Source of the DNA: Amborella trichopoda
Lineage: Eukaryota > Streptophyta > Magnoliopsida > Amborellales > Amborellaceae
Length of the DNA: 64,000 bases
Assembly: GCF_000471905.2 (NCBI RefSeq)
Contig: NW_006494789.1
Location: forward strand, 8,835,116-8,899,115
Reading direction: 5' to 3'
In this document: piece by piece, positions 11,205 through 23,480 of the stretch
Numbering within the stretch: the first letter of the stretch is position 1
Layout of the letters: each line of letters begins with the position of its first letter
Translations under genes and position numbers: made by a program
Notes under the pieces: generated by a model
Database searches by the model: none
What the model saw: the letters and a program-made list of their open reading frames with translations, nothing else
Told to the model about the DNA's origin: nothing

Positions 11205-13340
11205 ATATAGAAAATTGCCCTCTTAGCAAATAATTTTTCATATATTGAATTAAAGAAAAATTTCTAAATAGAATATTGTATTGAAATTCTCAAATAAATA
11301 ATTTACTAAATACAGATTATTTGAGTCGAGTATAATTTTCTCAAATTGATTATATAATTTACAAATTATAATAAATGAGAATACAAATTATAATATTTTC
11401 TAATAATAAATATAATATTCTCGTTTCTAAATTTACGTTATATAATATGGATGTCTACATACTATATATTTAGAAAAATTAGTAAAGAATATTATAACCT
11501 CAAGAGTTACGAAGTTTGAAATGTTTATAATAAGTAAAGAGAGAAGAGTAGAAAATATATTTCAAATCTAATGAAGATATCTTTTTTGGTGAACTCCCCG
11601 TCCAGTCACTCTTTATTTTTCGCCTGTGGATCAATGATAGATAGGATGGTGTTCATATGGTAAATGTTGTTCTTCATTACATTATATTTAGGGTCTTGGG
11701 TTTTAGCCGGTATGCTTTGATCAAGATCTCCAAAAGCGCTACTGCTGAAGTACCAAACTTTATATTTAGATAAATAATGACAAAAAATGTTAGTTATAAA
11801 GTACTTTGGATAAAATTATCTCAATATACATTGTTTGGGTAAGTCAAACATAAACTTTTTCTATTTATCCAAAAATAAAAAAGATAAAGTTTTCTTTTTT
11901 CTTTTTTAAAATGTATTTTTCGTGTTACCTCTTTAAAAATAGGTTTTACTTTGAAAGAAATTAAGGGTAGCGACGGGCCAGCCTTGGCCTGGCTCTTCTC
12001 TGGTAGGGCCGATCCATGCCCTGCCTAGCTCAGCCCTAGAGAGCCAGGGCGGTGCCAAAAAGAAATTAAGAAAGGAAAAAAAAAAGAAAAAAAAAAAGGG
12101 CTAGGCTGGCACTAGCCTAGACCGTGCCTTCGGCCATAGTTTGTGATTCTAAATCAGATTCAGCCGTTCCACTTGGTGATTTCTAAATCAGATTGAAAAC
12201 AAATAGAATAAAATATATGTTAGAAAACAGTGGTTTAAGAAGTACGATGACTTTAAACTCTCTTAACCCATTCCATGCCCAGGTAAAAAGGCTTTCCCTT
12301 AACCCATCCCGTGTCCGTGTGTCCAAGTAAAAGGGCTTTCCCTTAACCCATCTCCCACCCGGTTAAAAGAGTTGGGTTGTGTTAGGTAGACAATCAACGT
12401 AAAATTGGGTCTTGCTACACTCAGAAGAAAAATAGGGTAGAATAGTGGTAGAAAATGAAAAAATTGTGGGGCGGTAAAAAATAAGAAAATTGTAACTAAT
12501 ACGTAAACATAAAAAACCTAATGCGAATATGGGTTGTAACTAACTGTGCGCCTTTACCATCGTCATCAAGATTAGACTTATCACTCGGTCCAACCAATGT
12601 GATTAGAATGTCTTTGATGGCCCCGTTTAAAGCAAAACTTTAATATGATAAAATGCCAATCGTAAAACTAATATGTGAACTGGTTTTGGCTAGTCGCTAT
12701 GTTTTTTTTCAATTGGTTCGATCAGCTAGATAAAATTTATAAACTTTTTTTTCTAATATATTACATATTTGTCAATTATTTTTTTAATTATTTTTGTATT
12801 TTTAAAAAACATAGTCTAATCGGTTCAACAACTTGTCGAACCAATTTTGATTGAACCAGATCCCTCCTTGGTTATGTGACTCATCCTGATTGACTAGGTT
12901 CTAATAACTACCCCCAATACCCTATAAACTTAAACTTTCAACTTCTAAAAAAAAATATTTTCAAATAAACTAAAAAATATATTTTCAAATAAATATTAAT
13001 AAAAAACAAAATTTCCAACTTCCTAAGACAACATTCATTTTCAAATAAACATTGACATAAAACAATTGGTACTTAGTAAAAATGGTTTGAACCAAAAATA
13101 TTTTGTAGAGAAAAGAAAAAAATAACAAGTAATTAGTAGTTTGACTGACATTATGCCGAACAATCCAAGCCGTCCATCCGAATTAGCCGCCTGGGAAGTG
13201 AGGTCATAGTTGTTACATGTGGGTGGCACCACATGTAAAGTTTTCATATAAATATATCGCTTTAATATGGAAATTATAGAAGCCTTTCTTCCAAAGAGAG
13301 GTCTTTTTCACAAAAAAATTGGGAGCACTTAATTAGATAA
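11205..13340. other. AT-rich intergenic DNA with small repeat patches
   Basis: No gene is seen. Three patches stand out. A GC-rich patch at about 11965-12150 has self-complementary words such as 'ccagccttggcctggctc' and 'gggctaggctggcactagcc' and looks like a small foldback transposon. A short repeat of 37-43 bases carries 'cttaaccca' at 12262, 12299 and 12342. A patch at about 12640-12870 has 'ttggttcgatcagctag' and 'cggttcaacaacttgtcgaac' facing each other. Confidence 0.4.
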
Positions 13341-13344
13341 AGCA

Positions 13345-13510
13345 AAAATATTTTGATTAGGGGATTTGTTTTTCAAATTAAATTTGGATTTCAAAGATTA
13401 TAGGAGGGGATAGATATAAAAAAAGATAAAATATTTTGATTAGGGGATATTTTTTTTCAAATTATATTTGGATTTCAAAGATTATAGGAGGGGATAGATA
13501 TATCTATTTA
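13345..13510 (+). repeat. 83-bp tandem duplication
   Basis: The block starting 'aaaatattttgattagggga' at 13345 is repeated at 13428 with the same continuation 'tttggatttcaaagattata' and 'ggaggggatagatata'. There are only a few differences, so the duplication is fairly recent. It runs into a (TA)n tract. Confidence 0.85.
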
Positions 13511-13542
13511 AAAATATATATATATATATAAACATGGACAAG

Positions 13543-14017
13543 CTTTCTATACTTCTCCTACAGCAGAAATCTTATATACTTCCCCTTATCCAACCCTCCA
13601 TTCTAAATGGAGGGCTAAGATTGTTCCAATCACAATGTCACGCCTTTACACTATTTTATTTTTAATTTTATTTCTATAAACTATTTTGACACCAAACTTT
13701 GGAAACCAAAAAAATATTAAAAAAATATTTTCAATAAAATAAAATGATCAAAATACCCCTGACAGTTTTAAGGGGTATTTTGGTCATTATATTTTATTGA
13801 AAAATTATTTTTAATACTTTTTATAGGTGCAAAACAATGAGAAGATGGCACATACCAAATTTCATATTCATACAATTTGTATAAAAAAAAACTAAAAATA
13901 AAATTCTTTGAGACATCGGATCTAAGATCAAAGGTGAATGGCTCTCTTGATCAAAATTGAATGGCTGGATGGTAGGGGAAGCATAGATCTTCTATGCTAT
14001 AGGGAAAGTATAGAAAC
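13543..14017. mobile_element. Large foldback (MITE-like) element
   Basis: The outer ends are complementary: 'tttctatactt' at 13544 and 'aagtatagaaa' at 14006-14016, followed inward by related CT-rich and AG-rich arms. The centre is a strong inverted repeat. 'tcaataaaataaaatga' and 'tcaaaatacccct' (about 13730-13760) face 'aggggtattttggtca' and 'ttatattttattga' (about 13770-13807). It has no coding capacity. The whole could fold into one long hairpin. The family is not identified; a related centre is seen at the right edge of the window. Confidence 0.6.
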
Positions 14018-15061
14018 GTTTCCCTATAAACATAAGGCATGTGTTTTTTCATCTTCTTGTTTCTCATACTCTATGTGCAACTCAGTGCTTGTCTCTTTCT
14101 TTCTTCTTTGTTTTCAAGGAATGAAGAAGGCGATTCTTCACATAGGAAAATGAAGAAGATCCTGAGATGAATTGGCTCTGGTTTTGATCAAGGTCAATTT
14201 CACACAGTAGAGACTTTCGACATTGCCAAGTTTTTCTCAGTTGCAGTGTTTTCTTTTCCTTTCATATGAAAAAATACCATCTAGAATGGGCATCAGTCGA
14301 TAGGACTAACACAATTCGGTTCAAGTTCTCACTCATATTATTTATCATTAATTTTATTTAAATTTTCAAACCAAGAAATACTATTAGTTATCATTATTTT
14401 TAATTAAAATTAAAAAATTACTGTGAATTATTTTCGACCCATTTCCAAATTGGAGAATCTGTCCGGGTAGGTAATCACTTTCTCTACAAAGTTCTCTACA
14501 AAGTGGTCAGCATATTTCATTAGGTGTTGTGTTTATTACTCTTGATTTAGGTCTGGACCCTCTAATCCGGGCTTTAAATCAAAGATGGGTATGGTTGATT
14601 AGGTGTTGTCTATGTTATTGATTTGGCTCTGATGATCCTCTGATGTAAACCGGCTTTCAAGAAAGTTGTTTTGTGGATGGGATCCATTTTTCAAACACTA
14701 ATCAAGATTACATATGTCGAAAATTAGGAAATTCTGTATGATATTAATTTGTTAGTGCTTTCTAAGAGTCTAAAATAATGGTATTTTTTATGATAATAAT
14801 GTGTTCGTCCTTTTAAAATAAGGATATCCTGTATAACATTAATTTGTAAGTTATTTGGTAGATAGAGTTATAGATGCAAGTAGATGATATACTAGAAATG
14901 AATGCCGTGAGTTGTACGTAGGAGAAAGTTATAACAAAAAATTTATGGTAGGGCCAAAATGAAAAGAAAAAAAAAAAAGTGCAATTTATCAAACACCTAG
15001 CCGTTCATCAAAAACAATCCAACAAACCAAATATATTATTCACCAGATCCAAATGTGTATT
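14018..15061. other. Intergenic DNA, no gene seen
   Basis: No supported coding region. A 71-codon frame near 13938-14153 begins inside the foldback element and has no recognisable content. Confidence 0.4.
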
Positions 15062-17293
15062 TGTAAGGTCCTGGTCCAATGAACTAGACCGGACACCGGC
15101 TTAGGTTCAGTCTTTGGCCAATTAAGATCCCACCTAGACCCACTTACCCCCCTTATTGGAATTACCCGTAAAAGGTCAAAATAATTCAATATTACATAAA
15201 AATGTATAATAAAATTAGAGGATTTTATACAAGTTATGTTGGGTTTATGTGGCCTTTAAAGGCCTTATGAGTGTATATTGAAATACTTTTATTATAGTGA
15301 ATCATAAACTCAGTGGGAGTGTGGTCCCTCGAGGACCATACTAAGCGAATGATGTTTGCTTATACCAGACTGTGCTTATCGATCTAGGCCAGTCGGTTAG
15401 AAAACCAAACATACTTGGGCATAAAGAATTAAGCGATGAGGGTTTTGGGTTAGCCCTTGATGAGATCGAAGCTTATGCCTAGATGAGAGAGCTGAGGGAC
15501 TATACGACCTTTGTGTGTGTGATGGTAGGCCTACTGAGACAGGAGTCAAAACCTCATTCATGTTCCATCACACGGCATGCATATTGATAGATCATTCGGG
15601 AAAGCTAGATATCCACCTTTGGGTGAAGCGTATGCATGTGCGAGAAATACCTATATGCGCCATAGAGTTGTGGTCGCATCAGGTCGTGGTGACCTTGACT
15701 CGTCTCTAGGGGAGGACCTGTAATCCACAGACTGGGATTGCGACCCCTTGATTTATCGACCTAACTTTGGTGACCCGCTAATGAGCCCCTGCTTGGACTG
15801 TGGGTCATGAGAAACACTAGGTCGGTTTGATAAAGCTAGTGTGGTATGTTGTCCACAGTTGAAGGTGGAGTACCCCATTATTACAGATTGGATTCCTAAA
15901 ACCATATGGATCCTTTTCCCATCATATTAATTTAATTATGTTCATTTTATTATTGAAATAATTTTAGTTTTATTATTTGAATTTTTATGAATCTCTCAAT
16001 ATTTTAATTATGATTTTTGGCCTTATAAAAATACAGTTATTTATTTTACAAAGTTGTAAAAAGATTCAAATATATATTAATTCATTTTATTTAATTTTAA
16101 AAACGTTTTTTATAAAATTCCATGGGGGGGCCAAAGTGCACATGGGCCCATCATGTGGCATGTAGGTGGGGGCCCACATGTGCCACAAAGGCGTGGCACG
16201 CCCCACCCTTTGGATTCTCTTTAATTGCTTTGTGTTCAAGACTTTAAGTTAATGTAAGTTTGATTTATGGCATGTGGTCAAATCTTGGAAGGGAAATATT
16301 AACCATGGTGTTATTTGTTTTATAGCAAGTTTTCTTTAAAGGGATATGGTCAATTTGAATAAATAGTAAATATTGACCTTATCTTATTTATATTTGGTAG
16401 CATTTATTTACTTGATAATATTTGACATACCCTTATGTAATATGTGACATGGATCATGCAATTTTATAGAATGAATGATATTTATTTTATTTAAATATAT
16501 TGATGGAAAAATGGTTTAAGGAAAGGGGGATAATAGTTCAAGCACCTTCCATAATGTTGATGACCCATTTATGGAATAGATGGCTCAGATCTCTCACCCC
16601 ACAAGTCACCTTGAACAATGGTCTAGATTCAATCTCATGAAAGAGGCAGACTATAGGAAACCCTAAGAAACCCTAAACCTAAATATCCACTATAAATAGG
16701 GGTGTTCTCCCCCCAATCTCTGCACACAACCTCTCTCTCCTCCCATAACCTCTCTCACCTCTCTCTCTTCTAGAGAGGCACGTGCCACTCTCTCTCCTCT
16801 ATATTTCTCTCTCTAATTTTCTCTCTCCAAAACCTTAGGTAGTACCCTCTCTCCTCTCTAGACCTAAATTAATTTTAAGGGTTGAAAAATTAGAAGGGGC
16901 CTAAGTTAATTTGGAAGTTAAGGTTTAGTAGAGATTTTAAGGAGTGGTTACCTAGTTTGGCCGATTCAAGATTGAAGCTAGACCACAAATCCCTCCTCAT
17001 TGGATGTGGTGACTCGGTGTGGGGTGTAAAAAGCCCTGTTGAGGTATTCTTCGGCATCTTTTCTTTTATTTATTTGTTCTTTTATTTTATATTCTCAATC
17101 ACAGTATTAGGTCGTATGAATGACATCAACTAGTTGAGACTTATTTTATTTATGTATTATTTATTTTTGGAATTTTTATTGTTTATAATAAGACCATCTG
17201 TGAGTGATCTTGTTGCCAAAATTATAAGGCGTGATTATTATTAAAAAAAAAATTGTATTTCGAAGGCAAAAGATCGCATAGGTCTTTCTTTCA
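15062..17293 (+). repeat. 5' LTR of the copia remnant (about 2.2 kb)
   Basis: Starts TG and ends CA. Near 16690 it carries 'actataaataggggtg', a likely TATA box, followed by a CT-rich stretch (16720-16860) typical of the transcription start and R region of plant LTRs. A 64-codon frame at 15515-15709 has no recognisable content. Confidence 0.7.
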
Positions 17294-17294
17294 C

Positions 17295-17309
17295 TAGTAT
17301 CAAAGCTAG
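17295..17309 (+). other. Primer-binding site (initiator-Met tRNA type)
   Basis: 'tagtatcaaagctag' resembles the common plant copia site 'TGGTATCAGAGC' and sits one base after the LTR end. Confidence 0.7.
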
Positions 17310-17365
17310 TTTTGCTTGATTATCATTAGGAGTCTTTTCTTATTTTTGCTTGAAAATATAAATAT

Positions 17366-18180
17366 ATGGCTGCTCATACCGAGATCCTGAAAACCGAAGG
17401 GTTTGATGAGACAAACTTTGCTTCATGGAAAAGAAAAATCAAATTTGTGCTCTATAAAGAAAACATGCATGAGGTACTTTTTGAGGACCGACCTCATCGT
17501 CCAACTGAAGACTCATCTCAAATAATCAAAGATGACTACGCCAATTGGAAAAGGAGGAACTTGAGATGCGAGCACATTCTTTTATGTGCCATGACTGACT
17601 CGTATTCTTCTGCGTACGAGTCAATCTATACTGCAAGTGAGATTTTTGATAAACTTGAAAGCGAGTATGTTGAACCCTCTCTCATGAAGCAAACTAAGGT
17701 TATGAGAAAGTACAATAATTTAAAAATGGTAGAAGGTACCAAGTTTGTAGATCATGTGCCCGTGTTTCATGCGCTAGTCAGAGATTTGGAAGATATAGGC
17801 ATGAAGCCCAATGAATCTATGCAAGTGATTCATTTAATGAATTATCTTCCTAATTCATAGGAGACTTTCATATTTTCCATCTCTGCTATAAGAAAGGCAC
17901 TAAAATTGGAGGAACTCATCACGACCATCAAATCTGAAGAAGAAATGAGGAGTTCAAGGCAAACCCCAAGGGATGTTGTGCATATGATAAAATCTCAACC
18001 ATCTTTTAAATTTAAGTAAAGAAAGTGAAGAAATACTTTTGAGAAGAAAAGATATTTCAAAAGAAGAGATTTTGGAAATAAGGGAGCAAAGAGAGAGACT
18101 TGAACTTGTTTTATTTGCAAGAAGGTGGGTCACATAGCCAATAGCTGTCAGTTCAACAAATCTGATGGAACTATTTAAAG
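17366..18180 (+). mobile_element. Gag of the copia remnant (broken)
   Basis: The protein opens with 'GFDETNFASWKRKIKFVL', the usual copia gag N-terminus (one substrate-binding W in 'F..WK..I...L'). It continues through 'YESIYTASEIFDKLESEY' and 'KYNNLKMVEG' to a CCHC zinc knuckle 'CFICKKVGHIANSC' near 18110-18160. This is the UBN2/gag family that coats the RNA of copia elements. It is broken and is followed by non-coding DNA. Confidence 0.8.
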
Positions 18181-18190
18181 TCAAGTTTCA

Positions 18191-18794
18191 TCCTCCAAAG
18201 TGGTAAAGAAAAGTCATGTCTTTGTAACTTCAAACATTCACTTTGTATGTATGTTTCAATTTGTATTATGTTTCAATTTTCCCAAATTTCCCAAATTGTA
18301 TGTATGTTTCCATTTTCAATTTTAACTCAAGTACTGGCTTTTTACTAACTTAACTATAATTGATTTATAAACATCACATGTGATTTTATATTTTGTTTAT
18401 AAATTTTAGGACTAATTTTATTTTTCATTTTTTACAAATCAATAACATCAAAAAAAATTTCTTATTTCATATTTTATATACAATTTCTCATTTCGTGCTA
18501 TTTGTTGAACTTCTATATTTTATATTTTTCATACTTTTTAACATTTTTGTGATTCTTTCATGTTCTTGACCTATTTTTTGGACTCGAGCGAGTTCAGGCA
18601 TAATCAATCGAGTTACTCGATGTTGTAGGGGCCGAGTAATTGAATATGGGGTGAAAGTGTATATTAACCCCACTTGATTCAATAATATTCTAGAAAATTT
18701 GCTCTATCAATCTTAAATATCTTAAGATACCCTTTATCTTCTAAATTGTAGCCATGCTCTCAATTAGGAAACCTAAAATATTTGCAAATATTGG
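18191..18794. other. Spacer between two retroelements, no gene seen
   Basis: AT-rich DNA. Words like 'tgtatgtatgtttc' recur near 18245 and 18300. No reading frame with recognisable content. Confidence 0.4.
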
Positions 18795-19249
18795 TGGTTG
18801 GGCTTGATTTTTCGTCGTCCTAGGTCGGCCTGGATATAGGTGATCCGATTGGAGGAATCTTCTCTCAAACAACCGTGCGGCCCACTCACATGCATGCACG
18901 TGTGCTTGTAGTGCAGATAGGAACTAGCAAAGAGAGAGATTTTAATCGACAAAGAAGGGCTCCAGCACCTACCTTTCCGTTGCGGGTTCAGGGTACGCGT
19001 CCGGGAGATTCGTCTTCTTAGATCATCTCGAAAGCCCTCCATCTATCCTTGCAGCGTAGTTTGAATTTGACTCCTTCGCTTTCCTATGCAGCACTTGGAT
19101 TTACACATAAAACTGGCTTTCAGGGTATATGTTTTGGGGTCTCCTACAATTGATAATATATGGTGGATTTGGGGGTCTAGTCCAAGGGTTAGAGGGGTTG
19201 AGAGTGAATAGAGAAGAAGACGTAGAGAAGAGAAAGGAGAAGATAACGA

Positions 19250-19639
19250 GACCGCAGGTTTGCTGTGGTTTCGAGATGCTATGGGGGAGAGAGGAGCACG
19301 GTGAGAGTTAGGACCACAGGTGTTGCGGCTCTGAGACTTAACACGCAGTGAAGGAAAAGAAGAGCGTAGAGAGAGACGGGCCCACAGGCACTACGGCTCC
19401 AAGACTTAATGCACGGTGAAGGAAGAGAAGAGCATAGAGAGAGACAAAACCACAGGGGCTGTGGCTAAGAGACTTTAATGCTCGGAAAAGAGAGAAGGGC
19501 ACAGAGAGAGAGAGATGGGACTACATGTGCTAAGGATCCGAGACCTTACGCGTGGAAAGGAAGACAAGATCTCAAAGAGAGATGTGACCGCAGGTGCTGC
19601 GGCTCCAAGATTTTAACGCGCGGAAAAGAAAGTAGGGGC

Positions 19640-19689
<50 letters not shown>

Positions 19690-19930
19690 GACGACAGTGT
19701 GTCGCGTACGAAGTAATTAGTAGACGTAAGAAAAGAAAGGAACGGGTACGACGAGAAGAAGGAAACGGAAAACGGGTACCGGTAGGNNNNNNNNNNNNNN
19801 NNNNNNAGAGAGAGAGAGAGACAGGACCACAGGTGTTGTGGCTCCAAGAATTTAATGCGTAGAAAAGAAAGAAGGGGCTCAGAGAGAGAAAAGGGACCGT
19901 AGGTGCTGCGGCTCTGAGTTACTGCATAAT
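19250..19930. repeat. VNTR inside the LTR, about 60-70-bp units around a GCAGGTGCTGCGG core
   Basis: About eight units follow the pattern 'gagagagac', 'gggaccrcaggtgctgcgg', 'ctccaagacttaacgcg', 'cggaaaagaaagaaggg'. Units begin near 19250, 19310, 19375, 19440, 19515, 19580, 19820 and 19885. The core 'gcaggtgctgc' is nearly self-complementary. The array is broken by a (GA)n run (19640-19687), an odd GC-rich stretch at 19688-19786 and the 20-N gap at 19787-19806. Confidence 0.75.
19787..19806. other. Assembly gap (20 N)
   Basis: Twenty N inside the LTR VNTR. The 100 bases before it (with 'gtgtgtcgcgtacgaag' and 'aacgggtacgacgag') look unlike both the VNTR and the other LTR copies, so the join may be unreliable. 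Confidence 0.9.
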
Positions 19931-22473
19931 AAAGATGATGCAAAGAAAGAAAGAGAGAAAAGAATGGAAAAGAAAGAAGAGAGAAAAGGCTTGGGAATTG
20001 AGCAGCCTTCTGGCGTCATCTCTCCTAAGAGGTATAACCAAAGACAAGAAAGATGCTGAGCTTAGGGGCCACAAGCATCCCGAGGGATTCAGGAGAGTGT
20101 GGTCTATAGTTCTAGACTGTCGAGAAATCACCTCCGAAGCTGGAGAGTGAAGTGTTCAGTTCTAAACAATCGTGAGCTCACTTCCGTATAGGCCCCCTAA
20201 TGAGTAACTAAGAAAAAAATGAACAGAGAAATAAAAGATGCTATGAGAAAGGAATGAGAATATAAGACAGAGACGGCCTCTCAAAAACTCGGACATCTTT
20301 TCGATGTCCCCTCTCTAATGAGGTAACTGAGAACGTCGGAAAGGTCCCTAGATTTCGAGACCAAAGTCAAGAGCACTTCGGAGGATTCTAGATAGTAAGA
20401 TCTGTAGTTCTAGACTGTCGAGAAATCACCTTCGAAGCTGCAGAGTGAAGTCTGCAGTTCTAGATTATCGCTAAATCACTTCTGAAAAGCCTTGCAAAAG
20501 TTGTCCGAGTTTAGAAAGATAGATAGAGTATGAGAGAAGTAGATTTATAAGAGATGAGAAAAATAGAAGAGAGAGAGATGAAAGAGAAAGAAGAGAGAGA
20601 GTGAACCTAAGCCAGCTCGGGTTTGTACGCGCCTCTGAGGATTCCTTTTGAGCACTCCGTAGAAATATGTCTTGACCTTTGGGGTTAAGGTTGGTGTCTA
20701 AGTCTAAGATGAGTTGACCTAAGTAGGTTAGGGTAGTGTATGATATAGGGTGTATGGTGATCTAAGGTGAGGTGTATGGTGTAAGGAGTAGGAAGTTGGG
20801 AAGTTTAAGGTCTTAAGTAGTAGGGAGTTTGAGGTTCTAGGGAGTTTGGAATTGGGAATTGGAAGTGGGGGATTGGGAAGTTGAGAGTTGGAAATAGGAG
20901 GTTTGGAAGTTAGGAGTTGGGAGTTAAAAGTGGTAGTAGGTTTGGGAGTTGGAAGTGGTAGGTTTGGAAGGTGGGAGTTGGAAGTGGGAGGTCCAAGGGC
21001 AATTATCCAAGGTGGTAAAGTTTTCTCTCTCCTCTCTCTTGAAGTTAGAAGCTCCTTAATCAAAAACTTTATGGGGCAAGAATCCAATTTTCATTACACT
21101 TCCCAACTTAGGTTTACAAATGACTTAAGCTCCTTATATTGAGCAACCCCAAAACAAATGTGGCATGCTTAAAACTAAGTCAAATTGTGAAAAATTACAT
21201 ATTAATGGAATTAAAATAAAATCCCTTTTTTGGAAAAAATTACCAAAACACCCTTTACTTCTTTTGAGCAAATGACAAAACCATCTCTCCATGAGGGACC
21301 TCTTGCCATTACTAGACTTCGAGAGCTTTATCGGATGCTTGTGGCAGTGATTTGGATGATCAATCGTCGTAGAATTGATGCTTGATCTGTTCTAAACATT
21401 TTGATGTCTTTTGATTGTCTTGAAACAGATTTTTCATGAAGGGACAAAAATCCGGCAAAGCCCATAAACTTCGACCACAGATCCGGTGCGATCCACGATG
21501 TTTCAAGTCCTCATTTTGATCACAAATTAAGGGTACATTATCACAATATTTTTGTACTAAATTTCATCCAATTTGGTTTCCGTTTGAGCATATACCCAAA
21601 TTGGGAAGTTACAGGAAAATGGGATTCGACTACAGGAAAAATTTTGCCATCTTCAAGCTTGAAATTCATATTATCCGACATTTAACTGAACGTAAAAGCC
21701 ATACCAAATTTGTAACCCTTCACGATGCGGTTACAACGGACTGGATTTCGTGCCGATTCGACTCACGGATCTCGAGTTATTGCTTTGTGATGGTTTTGGA
21801 CTCATCTTATCTTTAGAAAATTTCTTGTCTCTAGCCATCCATGACGTGTGCCATATGTCAAAATGACCGGGTCATCGAGACCTAGCTTGTGTCGGAATTT
21901 GAGCTTGTTTCGATTCCAAACGAGTGAGCTATGAGCACTTGAAAATCATCTCGAGGGGTGAAAATGTAGTTTTCAGATATGACAACTGGTTCACCGAGGC
22001 CGCACTGCAATAGTGTGAAACCTACCCATTCATAGTAATTTGAGCCCATAATGGTCTTGGAAGGTTCGATTGAGCCCAAATTTAGTTTCTGAAGATTTTT
22101 CGATGTTCTAGATCTAATGACACTGGTTTGGTACTGTTTGAAACCCCTAAAATAAGGTTGTAGTTATAAGGTCCCTTTTAAGCATGATAGGAGCTGGATT
22201 TGAGAATCAAATTTCATCCTGATCATATCAAAACTTATCGAAATGTGACCAAACTTTGTGAGCATCCTTTGGGCATCCCATAATACACTTTTCATGTATT
22301 TTGAAGCCGTTACAGTAATTTTTCAGAGGTTACCCAGTTTTAAACTTATTTTGCAGTGTTCCCATGGTCTGGCGGTGTCTTGGGTACTGGCATGACCAGG
22401 TAGTTATTGGGTCTCTCCTTATGCACTTCGGGAATACAAGTACATCAAAAATAATGTAACAACTTATCCCACC

Positions 22474-22512
22474 GAATGCTACACTTCAAGAGAAGCGAGA
22501 AGTGTAGCATTC
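22474..22512. repeat. Perfect 14-bp inverted repeat next to the LTR edge
   Basis: 'GAATGCTACACTTC' at 22474-22487 faces 'GAAGTGTAGCATTC' at 22499-22512 across an 11-base loop. It lies 12 bases from the LTR boundary and directly behind the presumed polypurine tract. Confidence 0.9.
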
Positions 22513-22619
22513 ATAATAAAATTAATCGTTGAAGTTCATCTTTCGAATCCTTACTAAGACGTCTTTATTGCCTCTCAACAAAAAACTTTCTTCTCAACCA
22601 TCAGCATCAGCACAACCTT

Positions 22620-23480
22620 TGAGGAGGAGATCATGTCGAGCTTTTTCTTAAAGGGGTGACCGAAGTGGACTCTAACGATCGAGGGCCCTGCTTAAGGGCT
22701 TCCTTCCCAATGCTACTGGAATCCATTTTCTGGGGGAGCATGCTGATAGGGTGCCTCATGAAGGGCTTACCATTCCATGTCAACAACACCTTCTAATAGT
22801 CCAGCTAGTGGGTTCCCTTGATGGGCTTTTGTCCCAATCTAACTGGTGGTGAATGTTGTCTCTGAATGGGTGCCTTGCTTAAGGGTGTCACCCCCACATC
22901 AGTGGCTTTCATTTGCAACAACTGAGGGCCTTTGGTGTATATGACCATAGTGTTGTAAGAACATGATTCTGGCTTTGGGGCCGACTAGTGAGTGCCCTTG
23001 GCGGGCGTTTGGTCCCAATTTAGTTGTTAACAGCTGAGGGTTCTTGGCGGAGTCGATCTCAGTGTTGTAAGAACTTGATTGTGGCTCTGGGGCCGACTAG
23101 TGGGTGCCCTTGTTGGGCTTTGCCCCAATCTAACTGGTGGTGAATTTTGGCTCTGAGTGGGTGCCTTGCTTAAGGGCATTACCCCACATCAGCAGTATTT
23201 TGGTTCCAACAACTAGGGGACGTTACTTAAGGACTTCCTTCCCAATGTTATTAGATCTAGATATGTCTGGCAATCAGGGGCCTTGCTTGGAGACTTCCTT
23301 CCAAATTCGTCAGATTTTTCTTTTAAAGAGCTAGTGGTGGGGAGCCTTACTTAAGGGCTTCCTTCCCCGTCTACACTAAACTCTTTTAATCTGTATTTTG
23401 AAGGGCTAGTGGTGGGGGGCCTTGCTTTAAGGGCTTCCTTCCCCATGTACACTGAACCTTGGGTTTGTCTATGTTGGTTT
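22620..23480. repeat. Short interspersed repeats with the word 'cttgcttaagggcttcctt'
   Basis: 'gccttgcttaagggc' and 'aagggcttccttccc' occur many times at irregular spacing (for example near 22690, 22870, 23165, 23280, 23345 and 23420). They alternate with 'gggcttttgtcccaatct', 'aactggtggtgaat' and 'tctgagtgggtgcc'. There is no coding potential. Confidence 0.65.

Larger units (their letters stand above)
15062..18190 (+). mobile_element. Copia-type LTR retrotransposon remnant: 5' LTR and gag
   Basis: The LTR begins TGTAAGGTCC at 15062 and ends in TTCA at 17293. A site matching the initiator-Met tRNA primer type follows at 17295, and a gag-like protein from 17366. No protease, integrase or reverse transcriptase follows, and no second LTR was found before 18795. 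It is therefore an incomplete fossil. The five bases before the LTR are 'gtatt', but the matching right-hand duplication is not available. The element is broken, with at least two interruptions in the gag part. Confidence 0.75.
18795..22461 (-). repeat. 3' LTR of the large element (3.67 kb)
   Basis: Left boundary TGGTTGGGC at 18795, right boundary ATGTAACA at 22461 (minus strand TGTTAC...AACCA). In plus order it contains a unique 450-base block, the VNTR at 19250-19930, a GA-rich block with 'cctaagaggtat', a GTAGGG/'gggagttggaag' block at 20725-20990, and a 1.4-kb AT-richer part. The same order is seen in the copy at 1-2693 and, apart from the VNTR, in the 5' LTR. Confidence 0.7.
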
